A stretch of DNA of 64,000 nt from CAINVV01 sp037137375 (GCA_037137375.1 JBAXKJ010000015.1:62001-126000), one strand, 5' to 3'; positions 20,401-28,395 are shown, counted from the first letter of the stretch. Numbers and translations: made by a program. Notes: generated by a model from the letters alone, not told the origin.

Positions 20401-21165
20401 TTACTTCTTAAGTTTGCTTTCTTCTGCCATTTTCAGTTTGTACTCCTTCATCATTTCCTTCAGCCTTTTCTCTACCTCATAGGTCGTTGCGCTAAAACGG
20501 AGATTGCTGTATGCATTGAAGTAAACCATGAAATTATCCAGTTCGTCACCCTTCAATCCTGTCACCCTGGCAGCGATCTCCTTATTATAGACCAGCGAAA
20601 ACAGTTGCCATTCCCTTTCAGTCCTGATAGCAACGAGCGTGTTTCGTTTTTCTTTTTCGTCTTTACTAAATTTATAGTATAGGAAGGAGGTCGGATGGAA
20701 TATAGCTGTCAGCAGTTTAGGTTTGGATGCAAATTCACCCCTTAATTCACTTGGAATATTGCTCATCTTTGCGTGATCGAGGAGCCCCGACATATTTACC
20801 TTCTGTTTTTCAGCAGTAATTTCTACACCGTTAAGCTCATATCTGACAGGTGCCATGGTCACTACAGCATTCTCCTTCATCAATTCGCTGACGGGAACTT
20901 TCTTGTCGATGTAGCCCAACGATCTGAAAGTTAGTGTATCCGTAGGGTCAGCCTGAACAGAAAATTTACCTTCCTTGTCTGACATGGTGCCTCCCCTGAC
21001 CCGCTGATTGACGACATTGACATAAGGAACAGGTAAGCCTGACAAATCATCCAGGATCTGAGCCGAAACCTTGATCATGTCTTCCGGAAAGTAAACTTGT
21101 GAGAAACTGTTTAGAGACAATCCCCCAACTAAAATAAGCAGTAACCAAATCGGTTTTAATCTCAT
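20401..21165 (-). CDS. Exported protein with carboxypeptidase-regulatory-like domain
   Basis: The 254-residue protein starts MRLKPIWLLLILVGGLSLNSFSQ, a clear signal peptide. An ATG five codons further upstream also exists but encodes polar MGSRK, so the inner start is preferred. Residues about 30-120 form a CarboxypepD_reg-like beta-sandwich (VSAQILDDLSGLPVPYVNVVNQ, GGTMSDKEGKFSVQ, DTLTFRSLGY), the domain also found at the start of SusC receptors. The C-terminal half is polar and helical with no recognised domain. It is probably periplasmic or outer-membrane associated; its function is unknown. Confidence 0.78.
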   Translation of the reverse strand: MRLKPIWLLLILVGGLSLNSFSQVYFPEDMIKVSAQILDDLSGLPVPYVNVVNQRVRGGTMSDKEGKFSVQADPTDTLTFRSLGYIDKKVPVSELMKENAVVTMAPVRYELNGVEITAEKQKVNMSGLLDHAKMSNIPSELRGEFASKPKLLTAIFHPTSFLYYKFSKDEKEKRNTLVAIRTEREWQLFSLVYNKEIAARVTGLKGDELDNFMVYFNAYSNLRFSATTYEVEKRLKEMMKEYKLKMAEESKLKK

Positions 21166-21180
21166 CTTCCTACTTCCCAT

Positions 21181-21212
21181 TTTCCCATTAGCAAATTAGC
21201 ACATTAGCAAAT
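21181..21212. repeat. Short imperfect repeat ATTAGCAAATTAGCACATTAGC
   Basis: The 38-bp gap between the dapL stop and the next minus-strand gene carries ATTAGCA three times, spaced 8-9 bp, and the last copy runs into the dapL stop region. Similar low-complexity spacers occur in Bacteroidota intergenic regions (recollection, not checked). No function is claimed. Confidence 0.5.
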
Positions 21213-22433
21213 TTTCCTCAGTCGCTCCATTGCCTTCACTACATTTTCCCTTTCAGCAAAGGCCGAGAAGCGGAAATAGCCTTCGCCGGATGGCCCGAAC
21301 CCCGAACCAGGTGTTCCTACTACATTGGCTTCATTGAGCAGTAAATCAAAAAACTCCCATGAAGTTAATCCTTTTTTCGTCTTCACCCAAACATACGGTG
21401 CATTTACCCCTCCAAAGACGGTATAACCCATCTCCTGCAGGCTATTCAGCATGATTCTCGCATTTTCGAGATAATAATTGATCACAGCTCTCACCTCTTT
21501 GGCTCCCTCTTCAGAATAGATGGCGGCGGCGGCTTTTTGAACCGGATAGGAGACGCCGTTAAATTTTGTTGTGTGACGTCTCATCCATAATGGCTTGACT
21601 TTATGTGCATTGCCATTTTCGTCATAGGCAACCAATTCCTCGGGGATGACAGTAAAAGCACATCTGGTACCGGTAAAACCTGCCGTCTTGGAGAAACTTC
21701 TGAACTCGATTGCAACATTCTTGGCACCTTCGATTTCATATATTGTATGAGGGATGGAAGGATCTGTGATAAATGCCTCATAAGCTGCATCGTACAAGAT
21801 AATACACTGATTTTTAATGGCATAATCAACCCATTTTGTCAGGATCTCCTTCGAAGCGACGGTCCCGGTAGGATTGTTGGGGAAACAAAGAAAAATAAGA
21901 TCCGGTCTTTCCGTCGGTAGTTCAGGCAGAAACCCATTTGCCTCATTACAAGGCATATAGATGATTCCATCGAAATAACCATTCGGCTGACAGACGCCAG
22001 TTTTTCCCGACATCACGGTTGTATCTGCATAGACCGGATAAACCGGATCGCAGATGGCAATTTTATTACCCACACCAAAAATTTCCTGGATATTGCCTGT
22101 GTCGCATTTCGATCCGTCCGAGACAAATATTTCGTCAGGCGAAATTTGTACTCCCCGGCTCCTATAATCATGCAGCGAAATTGCTTCACGAAGGAAATCA
22201 TAACCCTGCTCGGGACCATATCCCTTAAAGCTGGTCAGCGATGCCATCTCTTCAACTCCTTCATGAAAGGCCTTGATTACGGAAGGGGTCAGCGGTTGAG
22301 TGACGTCTCCAATGCCCATTCTGATGATTTCCTTACCAGGATTTGCCTGTGCAAATTCCCGGACGCGACGCCCGATTTCGGGGAACAAATATCCTGCTTT
22401 TAGCTTCAGGTAATTTTCGTTGATTCTGGCCAT
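21204..22433 (-). CDS. dapL: LL-diaminopimelate aminotransferase
   Basis: This class I/II PLP aminotransferase of 409 residues converts tetrahydrodipicolinate plus glutamate to LL-2,6-diaminopimelate, bypassing the dapD/C/E steps of lysine and peptidoglycan-precursor synthesis. Family motifs are present: ENYLKLKAGYLFPEIGRRV at the N-terminus, SDGSKCDTGNIQ, FPNNPTGT, the PLP lysine in SFSKTAGFTGTRC, and TKFNGVSYPVQ. The ATG at 22433 (MARINENYL) is chosen because the upstream in-frame extension is encoded by an AAAAGTG repeat and is not conserved family sequence. It is divergent from dapF, 95 bp apart. A TATCTTTG promoter element lies upstream. Confidence 0.96.
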   Translation of the reverse strand: MARINENYLKLKAGYLFPEIGRRVREFAQANPGKEIIRMGIGDVTQPLTPSVIKAFHEGVEEMASLTSFKGYGPEQGYDFLREAISLHDYRSRGVQISPDEIFVSDGSKCDTGNIQEIFGVGNKIAICDPVYPVYADTTVMSGKTGVCQPNGYFDGIIYMPCNEANGFLPELPTERPDLIFLCFPNNPTGTVASKEILTKWVDYAIKNQCIILYDAAYEAFITDPSIPHTIYEIEGAKNVAIEFRSFSKTAGFTGTRCAFTVIPEELVAYDENGNAHKVKPLWMRRHTTKFNGVSYPVQKAAAAIYSEEGAKEVRAVINYYLENARIMLNSLQEMGYTVFGGVNAPYVWVKTKKGLTSWEFFDLLLNEANVVGTPGSGFGPSGEGYFRFSAFAERENVVKAMERLRKIC

Positions 22434-22462
22434 AAAAGTGAAAAGTGAAAAGTGAAAAATGA
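22434..22462. repeat. AAAAGTG microsatellite in dapL leader
   Basis: Three consecutive AAAAGTG units plus a degenerate fourth (AAAAATG) lie directly in front of the dapL start codon, between it and the predicted -7 element. Copy-number change here would alter leader length and could tune dapL expression (inference). Confidence 0.6.
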
Positions 22463-22472
22463 AAGCCACGGG

Positions 22473-22480
22473 CAAAGATA
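22473..22480 (-). promoter_or_regulatory. Predicted -7 element of dapL (TATCTTTG)
   Basis: The reverse complement reads TATCTTTG, matching the Bacteroidota primary-sigma -7 consensus TAnnTTTG, 39 bp before the dapL ATG. No convincing -33 TTTG was found. Confidence 0.5.
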
Positions 22481-22528
22481 CGAAATAAAATTTTGGGTAC
22501 TTTTACCGCAAACCTTACAAATGCTGCC

Positions 22529-23383
22529 ATGGAAATGAATTTTTTTGTCAAATCGCACGGGCTCGGAAACGAATATATTGTGCTCGACCAATCATTTATT
22601 GATTTCGAACTGACTAAAGAGCGCATCATTCAATTGTGTAATATTCATGTCGGTATCGGTTCAGATGGAATTCTACTTAATATTTCTACCGGGAAAGCCG
22701 ACTTTGGACTTAGAATCCTTAATCCCGACGGCTCCGAAGCAGAGAAAAGCGGCAACGGTTTGAGAATTTTTGCCAAATACCTGTTCGACTATGGATTTAC
22801 CCATAATATGAACTTTACAATCGAAACCCTCGGTGGCGTTGTAACAGCGCATATCCTTGAGCTCAGGGATGGGAAAGCCTTTATGATCAGGGTGGATATC
22901 GGCAGGGCAAATTTTAAAGCCTTGGAAATCCCGGTGGACTTCCCAGGCGAAGAGTGCTTCGATGAGCCATATTTTATTGAAGGCACAGAATATCATTTCC
23001 ATTGTGTTTCACTCGGCAATCCCCATTGTGTGGTGGTGAAGGAGGAACTGGATGTTGCAGAAATTAAAAGAGTTGGTACCCTGATAGAAAACCATAAAAT
23101 CTTCCCCAACCGCATTAACGTGCAGTTCGTGAAGGTCGTATCCCGTGACGTAGTGGACGCCCTGATATGGGAACGGGGTGCCGGTTTCACCCAGGCTTCG
23201 GGAAGTTCTTCGAGCGCCATTGCGGCAGTTTTGATGAAAAAAGGATTAACAAACAGAAATATCACCGTTCGGATGCCTGGAGGTACCCTCAAAATTGAGG
23301 TAGATGAAGACTGGAATATCCGCCTGACGGGGGAAGTCAGGGAAATTGTGAGTGGTATTCTTAGCCGGGAACTCTTCTGGTAA
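22529..23383 (+). CDS. dapF: DapF-family protein with both catalytic cysteines replaced by serine
   Basis: The 284-residue protein aligns along its whole length with diaminopimelate epimerase, which interconverts LL- and meso-DAP. Substrate-binding motifs are kept: HGLGNEY, GSDGIL, NPDGSEAE, GNPHCVV, NRINVQF and WERGAG. The two thiol bases of canonical DapF (Cys73 and Cys217 in E. coli numbering, in CGNG and ACGxG) are Ser74 (EKSGNGLRI, codon AGC at 22748-22750) and Ser224 (QASGSSS, codon TCG at 23198-23200). The second cysteine of CGNGxRC is Ile80. Gene order dapL / dapF-like / lysA argues for a role in lysine synthesis, but epimerase activity is uncertain. The start at ATG 22529 is chosen by homology; ATG 22535 is also possible. 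The in-frame upstream codons are not conserved. Confidence 0.85.
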   Translation: MEMNFFVKSHGLGNEYIVLDQSFIDFELTKERIIQLCNIHVGIGSDGILLNISTGKADFGLRILNPDGSEAEKSGNGLRIFAKYLFDYGFTHNMNFTIETLGGVVTAHILELRDGKAFMIRVDIGRANFKALEIPVDFPGEECFDEPYFIEGTEYHFHCVSLGNPHCVVVKEELDVAEIKRVGTLIENHKIFPNRINVQFVKVVSRDVVDALIWERGAGFTQASGSSSSAIAAVLMKKGLTNRNITVRMPGGTLKIEVDEDWNIRLTGEVREIVSGILSRELFW

Positions 23384-23447
23384 TAAATTTATAACCTAAA
23401 TTTGTTTTTTAGAATAAGTTTAAATAACACCTCTCTGCCTTTTTTTG

Positions 23448-23455
23448 TAAATTTG
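23448..23455 (+). promoter_or_regulatory. Predicted -7 element of lysA (TAAATTTG)
   Basis: TAAATTTG fits TAnnTTTG and lies 20 bp before the lysA ATG. A second identical copy sits at 23397-23404. The 92-bp gap after dapF suggests lysA can be transcribed from its own promoter as well as by read-through. Confidence 0.4.
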
Positions 23456-23475
23456 CCGATTCAAATATTTCAACA

Positions 23476-24741
23476 ATGACCGAAAAGATCATACCATTTT
23501 CAAAAGAGGAATTAGCAAAGATTGCTGAGAAATATCCTACACCATTTCATATTTATGACGAAAAAGGGATGCGTGAATATGCCCGCAAATTCGTCAGCGC
23601 ATTCTCCTGGAACCCGGGTTTTAAGGAGTATTATGCCATTAAATCTGCTCCCAATCCATTCTTGATGAAGATCTTACGCCAGGAAGGTTTCGGCATCGAC
23701 TGCAGCTCTATGGCCGAGTTGGTACTGGCAGAAAAGGTAGGCTTACGTGGTGAAGAGATCATGTTTACCTCCAACGACACACCCGCTTACGAATATAAAA
23801 AGGCTCTCGAACTCGGAGCCATCATCAATCTCGACGATTTTGCCCACATCAGCTACCTCGAACAAAAGGTCGGTTTACCTGAATTGGTCTGTTTCCGTTA
23901 CAACCCGGGCGCACTCAAGGAAGGCAATGCCATCATCGGTCATCCTGAGGAGGCTAAATACGGATTCACCCGGGAACAGCTTTTCGAGGGATACAGAATC
24001 CTTCGCGATAAGGGAATCAAGCGATTTGGCATCCACACCATGGTGGCATCCAACGAATTGAATCCTGATTATTTCGTGGAAACAGCCCAGATTCTTTTTG
24101 AGCTGATCGTCGAACTTTACAAGACGCTGGGAATCACTTTCGAATTCGCCAATCTTGGCGGAGGAATAGGTATTCCTTACAAACCTGATCAACAGGCTGT
24201 AGACCTGGATAGAATGAGTAACGGTATCCGGGAAAGCTATGAAAAATTAATTGTCGCCAATGGACTCGACCCGCTCAAGATCTTCTTCGAATCGGGCAGG
24301 GCGATTACCGGACCATTTGGTTTCCTGGTATCCAGGGTACTGCATATCAAGAATACTTACAAGAAATATGCAGGCCTCGACGCTTCCATGGCAAATCTGA
24401 TGCGCCCAGCATTGTACGGTTCTTATCATCATATCACCGTTTTAGGTAATGAGGAGAATCCGTCCAAATTCATGTATGATGTGACAGGTTCCTTGTGCGA
24501 GAACAATGATAAATTCGCCATCAACCGGGTGCTGTCTAAAATGACCCCGGGAGATCTCGTGGTGATTCATGACACAGGCGCCCACGGTCATGCAATGGGT
24601 TTCAACTACAATGGAAAGTTACGGTCGGCTGAATTGCTCCGCAGGGAAAACGGGGAAGTAATCCAGATACGCAGGGCGGAAACCCTGGACGATTATTTTG
24701 CAACCCTGGATTTCAATGATCTGCCCGGATTTGGTGTCTAA
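23476..24741 (+). CDS. lysA: Diaminopimelate decarboxylase, divergent clade
   Basis: The 421-residue alanine-racemase-fold PLP decarboxylase should convert meso-DAP to lysine. Visible features are the PLP lysine K56 (YYAIKSAPNP), the phosphate loop GGGIGIPY (about 228-235), SGRAITGP, and C341 in GSLCENNDKFA. The last lies where classical LysA has C-E-S-G-D, the cross-subunit active-site cysteine. HDTGAHGHAMGFNYNGKLRSAE is the C-terminal signature. Differences from the E. coli type are HTMVASN instead of HIGS-type and CENND instead of CESGD. Carboxynorspermidine decarboxylase is a related alternative, but the DTGAHGHAM and FNYNGKLRSAE patterns and the dap neighbours favour LysA. Confidence 0.9.
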   Translation: MTEKIIPFSKEELAKIAEKYPTPFHIYDEKGMREYARKFVSAFSWNPGFKEYYAIKSAPNPFLMKILRQEGFGIDCSSMAELVLAEKVGLRGEEIMFTSNDTPAYEYKKALELGAIINLDDFAHISYLEQKVGLPELVCFRYNPGALKEGNAIIGHPEEAKYGFTREQLFEGYRILRDKGIKRFGIHTMVASNELNPDYFVETAQILFELIVELYKTLGITFEFANLGGGIGIPYKPDQQAVDLDRMSNGIRESYEKLIVANGLDPLKIFFESGRAITGPFGFLVSRVLHIKNTYKKYAGLDASMANLMRPALYGSYHHITVLGNEENPSKFMYDVTGSLCENNDKFAINRVLSKMTPGDLVVIHDTGAHGHAMGFNYNGKLRSAELLRRENGEVIQIRRAETLDDYFATLDFNDLPGFGV

Positions 24742-24753
24742 AAATATTTACAG

Positions 24754-25632
24754 GTGAGAGTCTGCGGATTTAGTTTTGTTAAAAATGGTGTTCAGTATGA
24801 CTATCCTGTCATAGAGGCGATTACGTCCATACTTCCGATATGTGACCATTTTATTGTGGCCGTTGGTGACTGTAATGACGGAACAAGGGAGTTGATTGAA
24901 TCCATTGGATCCGACAAAATTCAGATTATCGATACTGTGTGGGATCCTACCTTGAAGGAGCGGGGACGGGTACTTGCTTCCGAAACGAATAAGGCCTTTG
25001 ACGCAATCCCGGAAGGGTATGACTGGTGTTTTTACATACAGGGAGACGAGGTGATTCATGAGAAATACCTGCCCGTAATCCTCAAAGCAATGGAGGATAA
25101 CCTTCCGGATAAGGAAGTTCATGGACTGATATTTCACTATTTGCATTTTTATGGCACTTACGATTATTTTGCAGATTCACGCCGGTGGTACCGAAGTGAG
25201 ATCCGTATCGTCCGCAACGACAAAATGATCCGTTCCTGGAACGATGCCCAGGGATTCCGATGGAAAGATGCCCGTAAACTGAAGGGGAAATTCGTCGATG
25301 CCACGGTTTATCATTATGGCTGGGTTCGTCCGCCGAAAAAAATGAAGGAAAAGCTCGAAGGCAGTAAGAATTACTGGGCTATCGACTCAAAGCACATCAA
25401 GACTATTAATCAAAGTTCTGCTGAATACGATTATACCAAGTCTATTGATAGTCTGGAGCGTTTCAGGGATACCCATCCAGAAGTGATGCAAAAGAGGCTG
25501 GAACAGCTGAACTGGCATCCGGAACTTTCCGAAAAGAAGAAGAAACTCACGGGAAAATATTTCTTTTTGTATTGGTTTGAGAAGTTTTTCAACTACAGAC
25601 CATTTGAAAATAAACACTTTATTGAGGTGTAG
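24754..25632 (+). CDS. Family 2-like glycosyltransferase
   Basis: The 292-residue cytoplasmic protein has an N-terminal GT-A-like region: CGFSFVKNGVQYDYPVIEA, ILPICDHFIVAVGDCNDGT, then WCFYIQGDEVIHE, where QGDE takes the place of the usual DxD metal site. The C-terminal third is basic and aromatic and has no recognised domain. The acceptor is unknown; cell-envelope polysaccharide is likely. The start is GTG, 12 bp after the lysA stop, so it is probably cotranscribed with lysA. It ends 6 bp from the convergent tsaC gene with no obvious terminator. Confidence 0.8.
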   Translation: MRVCGFSFVKNGVQYDYPVIEAITSILPICDHFIVAVGDCNDGTRELIESIGSDKIQIIDTVWDPTLKERGRVLASETNKAFDAIPEGYDWCFYIQGDEVIHEKYLPVILKAMEDNLPDKEVHGLIFHYLHFYGTYDYFADSRRWYRSEIRIVRNDKMIRSWNDAQGFRWKDARKLKGKFVDATVYHYGWVRPPKKMKEKLEGSKNYWAIDSKHIKTINQSSAEYDYTKSIDSLERFRDTHPEVMQKRLEQLNWHPELSEKKKKLTGKYFFLYWFEKFFNYRPFENKHFIEV

Positions 25633-25638
25633 CGTTTC

Positions 25639-26208
25639 TTAAGGCCTGATAATCTGTATCTGGCCGCCCAATCCCAGTTTAATAATTGAAGATGGCTTCG
25701 ATTTGGCAGTCTCGTCCTGACGGTATTGGACCACGTAGTCGACAGCCGTCAAAATCTCCTCACCGATCTGATCGAAATTTTGCGGGGACGGCTTTCCTGA
25801 TAAGTTGGCAGAAGTCGAGACAATGGGACGGCGGAATTGCTGAATCAGATGCTCCGTGAAAGTCTCGGTAGTGATTCTGATACCAATGGTACCATCCTCG
25901 CCAATAAGATTTGGAGCAAAATTTTTTGCACCGGGGTAAATTATGGTTAAAGGCTTGTCCGTTACCTCAATCAGCTCCCATGCAACTTCTGGAACCTCCT
26001 TGATATAGGCGCTGAGCATGTTCGGATTTTCCATCAGCACCAGCATGCTTTTCGAATCTACCCGTTGTTTGATCTCAAAAATCCTCTTTACAGCATCGGC
26101 ATTGGTTGCGTCACAACCCAATCCCCATACCGTATCTGTGGGATACAGGATCACACCTCCATTCCGCAAAACCTGCAGCGCATTTTTTAGATCTTCCTTC
26201 TCAAACAT
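25639..26208 (-). CDS. tsaC: L-threonylcarbamoyladenylate synthase (Sua5/YciO/YrdC family)
   Basis: The 189-residue YrdC-domain protein makes threonylcarbamoyl-AMP from threonine, bicarbonate and ATP, the first step of t6A modification of ANN-decoding tRNAs. Motifs are GGVILYPTDTVWGLGCDA (substrate pocket), KxR-type IFEIKQRVDSKSM, GTIGIRI and PIVSTSANLSGKPSP. It lacks the extra C-terminal Sua5 domain, so it is the short TsaC type. The YciO paralogue cannot be excluded. It starts 52 bp downstream of rimM on the same strand and forms a translation-related cluster with rimM and rpsP. Confidence 0.92.
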   Translation of the reverse strand: MFEKEDLKNALQVLRNGGVILYPTDTVWGLGCDATNADAVKRIFEIKQRVDSKSMLVLMENPNMLSAYIKEVPEVAWELIEVTDKPLTIIYPGAKNFAPNLIGEDGTIGIRITTETFTEHLIQQFRRPIVSTSANLSGKPSPQNFDQIGEEILTAVDYVVQYRQDETAKSKPSSIIKLGLGGQIQIIRP

Positions 26209-26260
26209 AAATGCATTTTTAATAAAGTATACCTAGCAAGAGCCTGCTCAGTTGTCTCCG

Positions 26261-26800
26261 TTATTCCAGATACAAATCCACCAACCCTTCCGGACAGTTC
26301 AGATGCAACTCTTGTTTCTCTTCATTGAATTCAGTGATGAAATCTTCTGCCAGTGGAACAAGGATTTCCTGTTTGCCATGCTGAATAGTGAGTACGACAT
26401 TTCCGGAGAAATCATCAACCCGAATGATCTTTCCCAACATTCCTTTATCCTGATCGAAGACCATATAACCCATCAGTTCGCTTAATTCTCCATCCGCAAC
26501 CTGATCCTGTGCAACATCATTTGGAAGGAATATTCTGCATCCGCAGAAAGGACGAACTTTGTCGGCCGTTTCCAGATCATCAAACGCAAGGGACACAGTC
26601 GTAGAAGTGCGAAAATTAATACCTTCCTCTGAAATAAAGAATGGAACCAACCCTCCTTCGACTTCCACCATCAAAAATTCTGTATCCTCCAGTATATCCT
26701 CAAAACCCTCTTCAATTTCCAGGACCATCTCACCCCTCAGGCCGTGTGGTTTGATAATTGTACCCATCGGGAAGAAATCCTGTTTGTTGGTAGATGTCAT
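26261..26800 (-). CDS. rimM: Ribosome maturation factor RimM
   Basis: The 179-residue protein assists 16S rRNA processing and 30S head assembly by binding S19. The N-terminal beta-barrel begins with FFPMGTIIKPHGLRGEM (the G-x-I-x-K-x-H-G-x-x-G motif). The C-terminal PRC-barrel-like part includes DQDKGMLGKIIRVDDFSGN and ends EILVPLAEDFITEFN...L. It lies downstream of rpsP on the same strand, as in many bacteria, but a terminator separates the two. Confidence 0.95.
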   Translation of the reverse strand: MTSTNKQDFFPMGTIIKPHGLRGEMVLEIEEGFEDILEDTEFLMVEVEGGLVPFFISEEGINFRTSTTVSLAFDDLETADKVRPFCGCRIFLPNDVAQDQVADGELSELMGYMVFDQDKGMLGKIIRVDDFSGNVVLTIQHGKQEILVPLAEDFITEFNEEKQELHLNCPEGLVDLYLE

Positions 26801-26835
26801 GGCCGGTTCTTAAATTAGCACACAAAAATAGCAAA

Positions 26836-26870
26836 TAAAAAAGCGATGGAAGGACTCCATCGCTTTAATT
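26836..26870 (-). terminator. Terminator after rpsP
   Basis: AAAGCGATGGA (26840-26850) pairs with TCCATCGCTTT (26856-26866) around a 5-nt loop. On the minus strand the stem is followed by a T-rich run, fitting intrinsic termination downstream of rpsP. A second small hairpin (TCCGGG and CCCGGA, 26876-26891) precedes it. Confidence 0.8.
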
Positions 26871-26902
26871 CTTTCTCCGGGGAAACCCGGACAAAATGTT
26901 GA

Positions 26903-27559
26903 TTATGCTTCAGTTGAATCCGTAGCAGCCTCAACTTCAGGAGCAGCAGCTTCTTCAACAGGGGCAGCAACAGCTTCAGTCACAACTTCAGCAACCACCT
27001 CAGGAGCAGCTACAACTTCAGGTTCAGCCACAACTTCCGGAGCAACTTCAGCCTCAGGAGTAGCCAATGTGATAACAGGAGCTAATTTGGCAGCTGCGGC
27101 AGCGGCATTACGTTTGGCAATTTCTGCCAAACGAGCCTCGTTAACTTTTGATTCAGCTTTCAGCCTTGCTTTTTTCTCTTCTAACTGAGAGCTGGTAAGT
27201 TTTACTTTGGATGCCTCGACTTTAGCAGTCTTTTGTGTCATCCAGGCTTCAAATTTTACTTCAGCTTCTGCTTCCGTAAAAGCACCTTTTTTTGCACCCT
27301 CAAGAAGGTGTTTTTTCATCATTACCCCTTCGCGGGAAAGGATAGAACGGGTAGTATCTGTCGGCTGAGCGCCTTTGAAAAGCCATGAAATAGCCTTGTC
27401 AAAATCAAGATCGATGGTGGCAGGATTAGTGTTTGGATTATAAGAACCAATCCTTTCAATAAACCTGCCATCTCGTGGCGCCCTGCTGTTTGCTACCACA
27501 ATGTGGTAGTAGGCATGTTGTTTGCGGCCATGCCTAGCCAAACGAATCTTTACTGACAT
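26903..27559 (-). CDS. rpsP: 30S ribosomal protein S16 with long Ala/Glu/Val tail
   Basis: Residues 1-85 are typical S16 (SVKIRLARHGRKQHAYYHIVVANSRAPRDGRF, IGSYNPNTNP, GAQPTDTTRSIL), a small 30S assembly protein. The classical protein is about 80-90 residues and this one has 218. A predicted helical charged stretch (about 105-165, K/E/A-rich) leads into an acidic, low-complexity tail of repeated (V/A)-(A/V)-x-E-V units. Long tails on S16 are seen in other Bacteroidota (recollection). A TACCTTTG -7 element lies 40 bp upstream. Confidence 0.96.
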   Translation of the reverse strand: MSVKIRLARHGRKQHAYYHIVVANSRAPRDGRFIERIGSYNPNTNPATIDLDFDKAISWLFKGAQPTDTTRSILSREGVMMKKHLLEGAKKGAFTEAEAEVKFEAWMTQKTAKVEASKVKLTSSQLEEKKARLKAESKVNEARLAEIAKRNAAAAAAKLAPVITLATPEAEVAPEVVAEPEVVAAPEVVAEVVTEAVAAPVEEAAAPEVEAATDSTEA

Positions 27560-27599
27560 ACAGTGTAACTCTTAAATGTTAATTAATAAAAACGAGGGG

Positions 27600-27607
27600 C
27601 AAAGGTA
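27600..27607 (-). promoter_or_regulatory. Predicted -7 element of rpsP (TACCTTTG)
   Basis: The reverse complement reads TACCTTTG, an exact TAnnTTTG match, 40 bp upstream of the rpsP ATG in the 122-bp divergent region. Confidence 0.55.
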
Positions 27608-27632
27608 CAATATTTCTTTGAAATAAAAATTG

Positions 27633-27640
27633 TATTTTTG
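27633..27640 (+). promoter_or_regulatory. Predicted -7 element of lipoprotein-dnaE unit (TATTTTTG)
   Basis: TATTTTTG fits TAnnTTTG 41 bp upstream of the ATG at 27682, on the opposite strand from the rpsP element, making this a divergent promoter region. A TTTG at 27617-27620 is too close to be a clear -33 box. Confidence 0.4.
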
Positions 27641-27681
27641 CTAATTGTTAGAAGAAATGACTCATATTATAATTGTTAACA

Positions 27682-28395
27682 ATGGAAAATCGATTACTTA
27701 GAATTTTCACGGTAGTAGTTGCACTTGGTTCACTACTAACATCCTGTACTAAGGTTACTGTGGATAAAAAGGTTTATGTGGATTCATATATCCATTCGAT
27801 TTATAACCGTTCTGGCCAACCGGTGTTCAGCGTGCTTCATTCTGCTTTTTGTTACGCCGCACTTTCGGGCGTAAGTGTTAAAGGTTCAACAGGTTCTGCC
27901 ACAACGCTGGCCAAAGGCACCGTAGATGGGTTTTCTTTTTATACGCAGATAGATTCTACCAACTATAAAACAACTCCCCCGTTTCCAGACACTTATACGT
28001 ACACTGCCACTTACGAAGCTGGAGATGTTTTCACTGGTACAGAACTAACTTCCGGCGCATATCTTCTGCCAGCTGTTGGCTTGAACGCCACGAAGACAAC
28101 GACAGATATTGTCCTGGCATGGAAACCGGTTTCCAACGCAGGAGCCTACAAAGTCAGGATTTTTTATGATGATGGTAGCGCTACTGCGAGGACGATGATC
28201 TATGAATCGGACTTCCTTGTACCCTTGAGTGCGACGGCTGATCTCTCGATTCCTTACTCGTTGACAAACCTTTCGCAGTACCTGAATTCTTATATCTCTT
28301 TTGAAGTTTCCGCATTTATCTTTCAACAGGGGCAGGATACCTATGAAGCGGTTAGCTCGGCAACCTGCCGCAATAAGTTTCTATCTTCCAATTGA
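27682..28395 (+). CDS. Hypothetical lipoprotein
   Basis: The 237-residue protein has a lipoprotein signal: MENRLLRIFTVVVALGSLLTSC with the lipidated Cys followed by TKVTVDK. The rest is beta-rich with many Thr/Tyr residues. It includes an FN3-like stretch (TDIVLAWKPVSNAGAYKVRIFYDDG, DLSIPYSLTNL, SYISFEVSAFIF). I do not recognise a specific family. The ATG at 27682 is preferred over a TTG three codons earlier. Its stop overlaps the dnaE start by 4 bp (TTGA), so translation of the two is probably coupled. Confidence 0.72.
   Translation: MENRLLRIFTVVVALGSLLTSCTKVTVDKKVYVDSYIHSIYNRSGQPVFSVLHSAFCYAALSGVSVKGSTGSATTLAKGTVDGFSFYTQIDSTNYKTTPPFPDTYTYTATYEAGDVFTGTELTSGAYLLPAVGLNATKTTTDIVLAWKPVSNAGAYKVRIFYDDGSATARTMIYESDFLVPLSATADLSIPYSLTNLSQYLNSYISFEVSAFIFQQGQDTYEAVSSATCRNKFLSSN

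Noticed and set aside
22748..23200. Sequencing error as the cause of the missing DapF cysteines
   Set aside because: Two independent sites are affected, the second (TCG) differs from Cys codons by more than one base, the neighbouring Cys is Ile, and the frame is intact.
23476..24741. Carboxynorspermidine decarboxylase
   Set aside because: The DTGAHGHAM and FNYNGKLRSAE patterns and the dapL/dapF neighbours fit diaminopimelate decarboxylase better.
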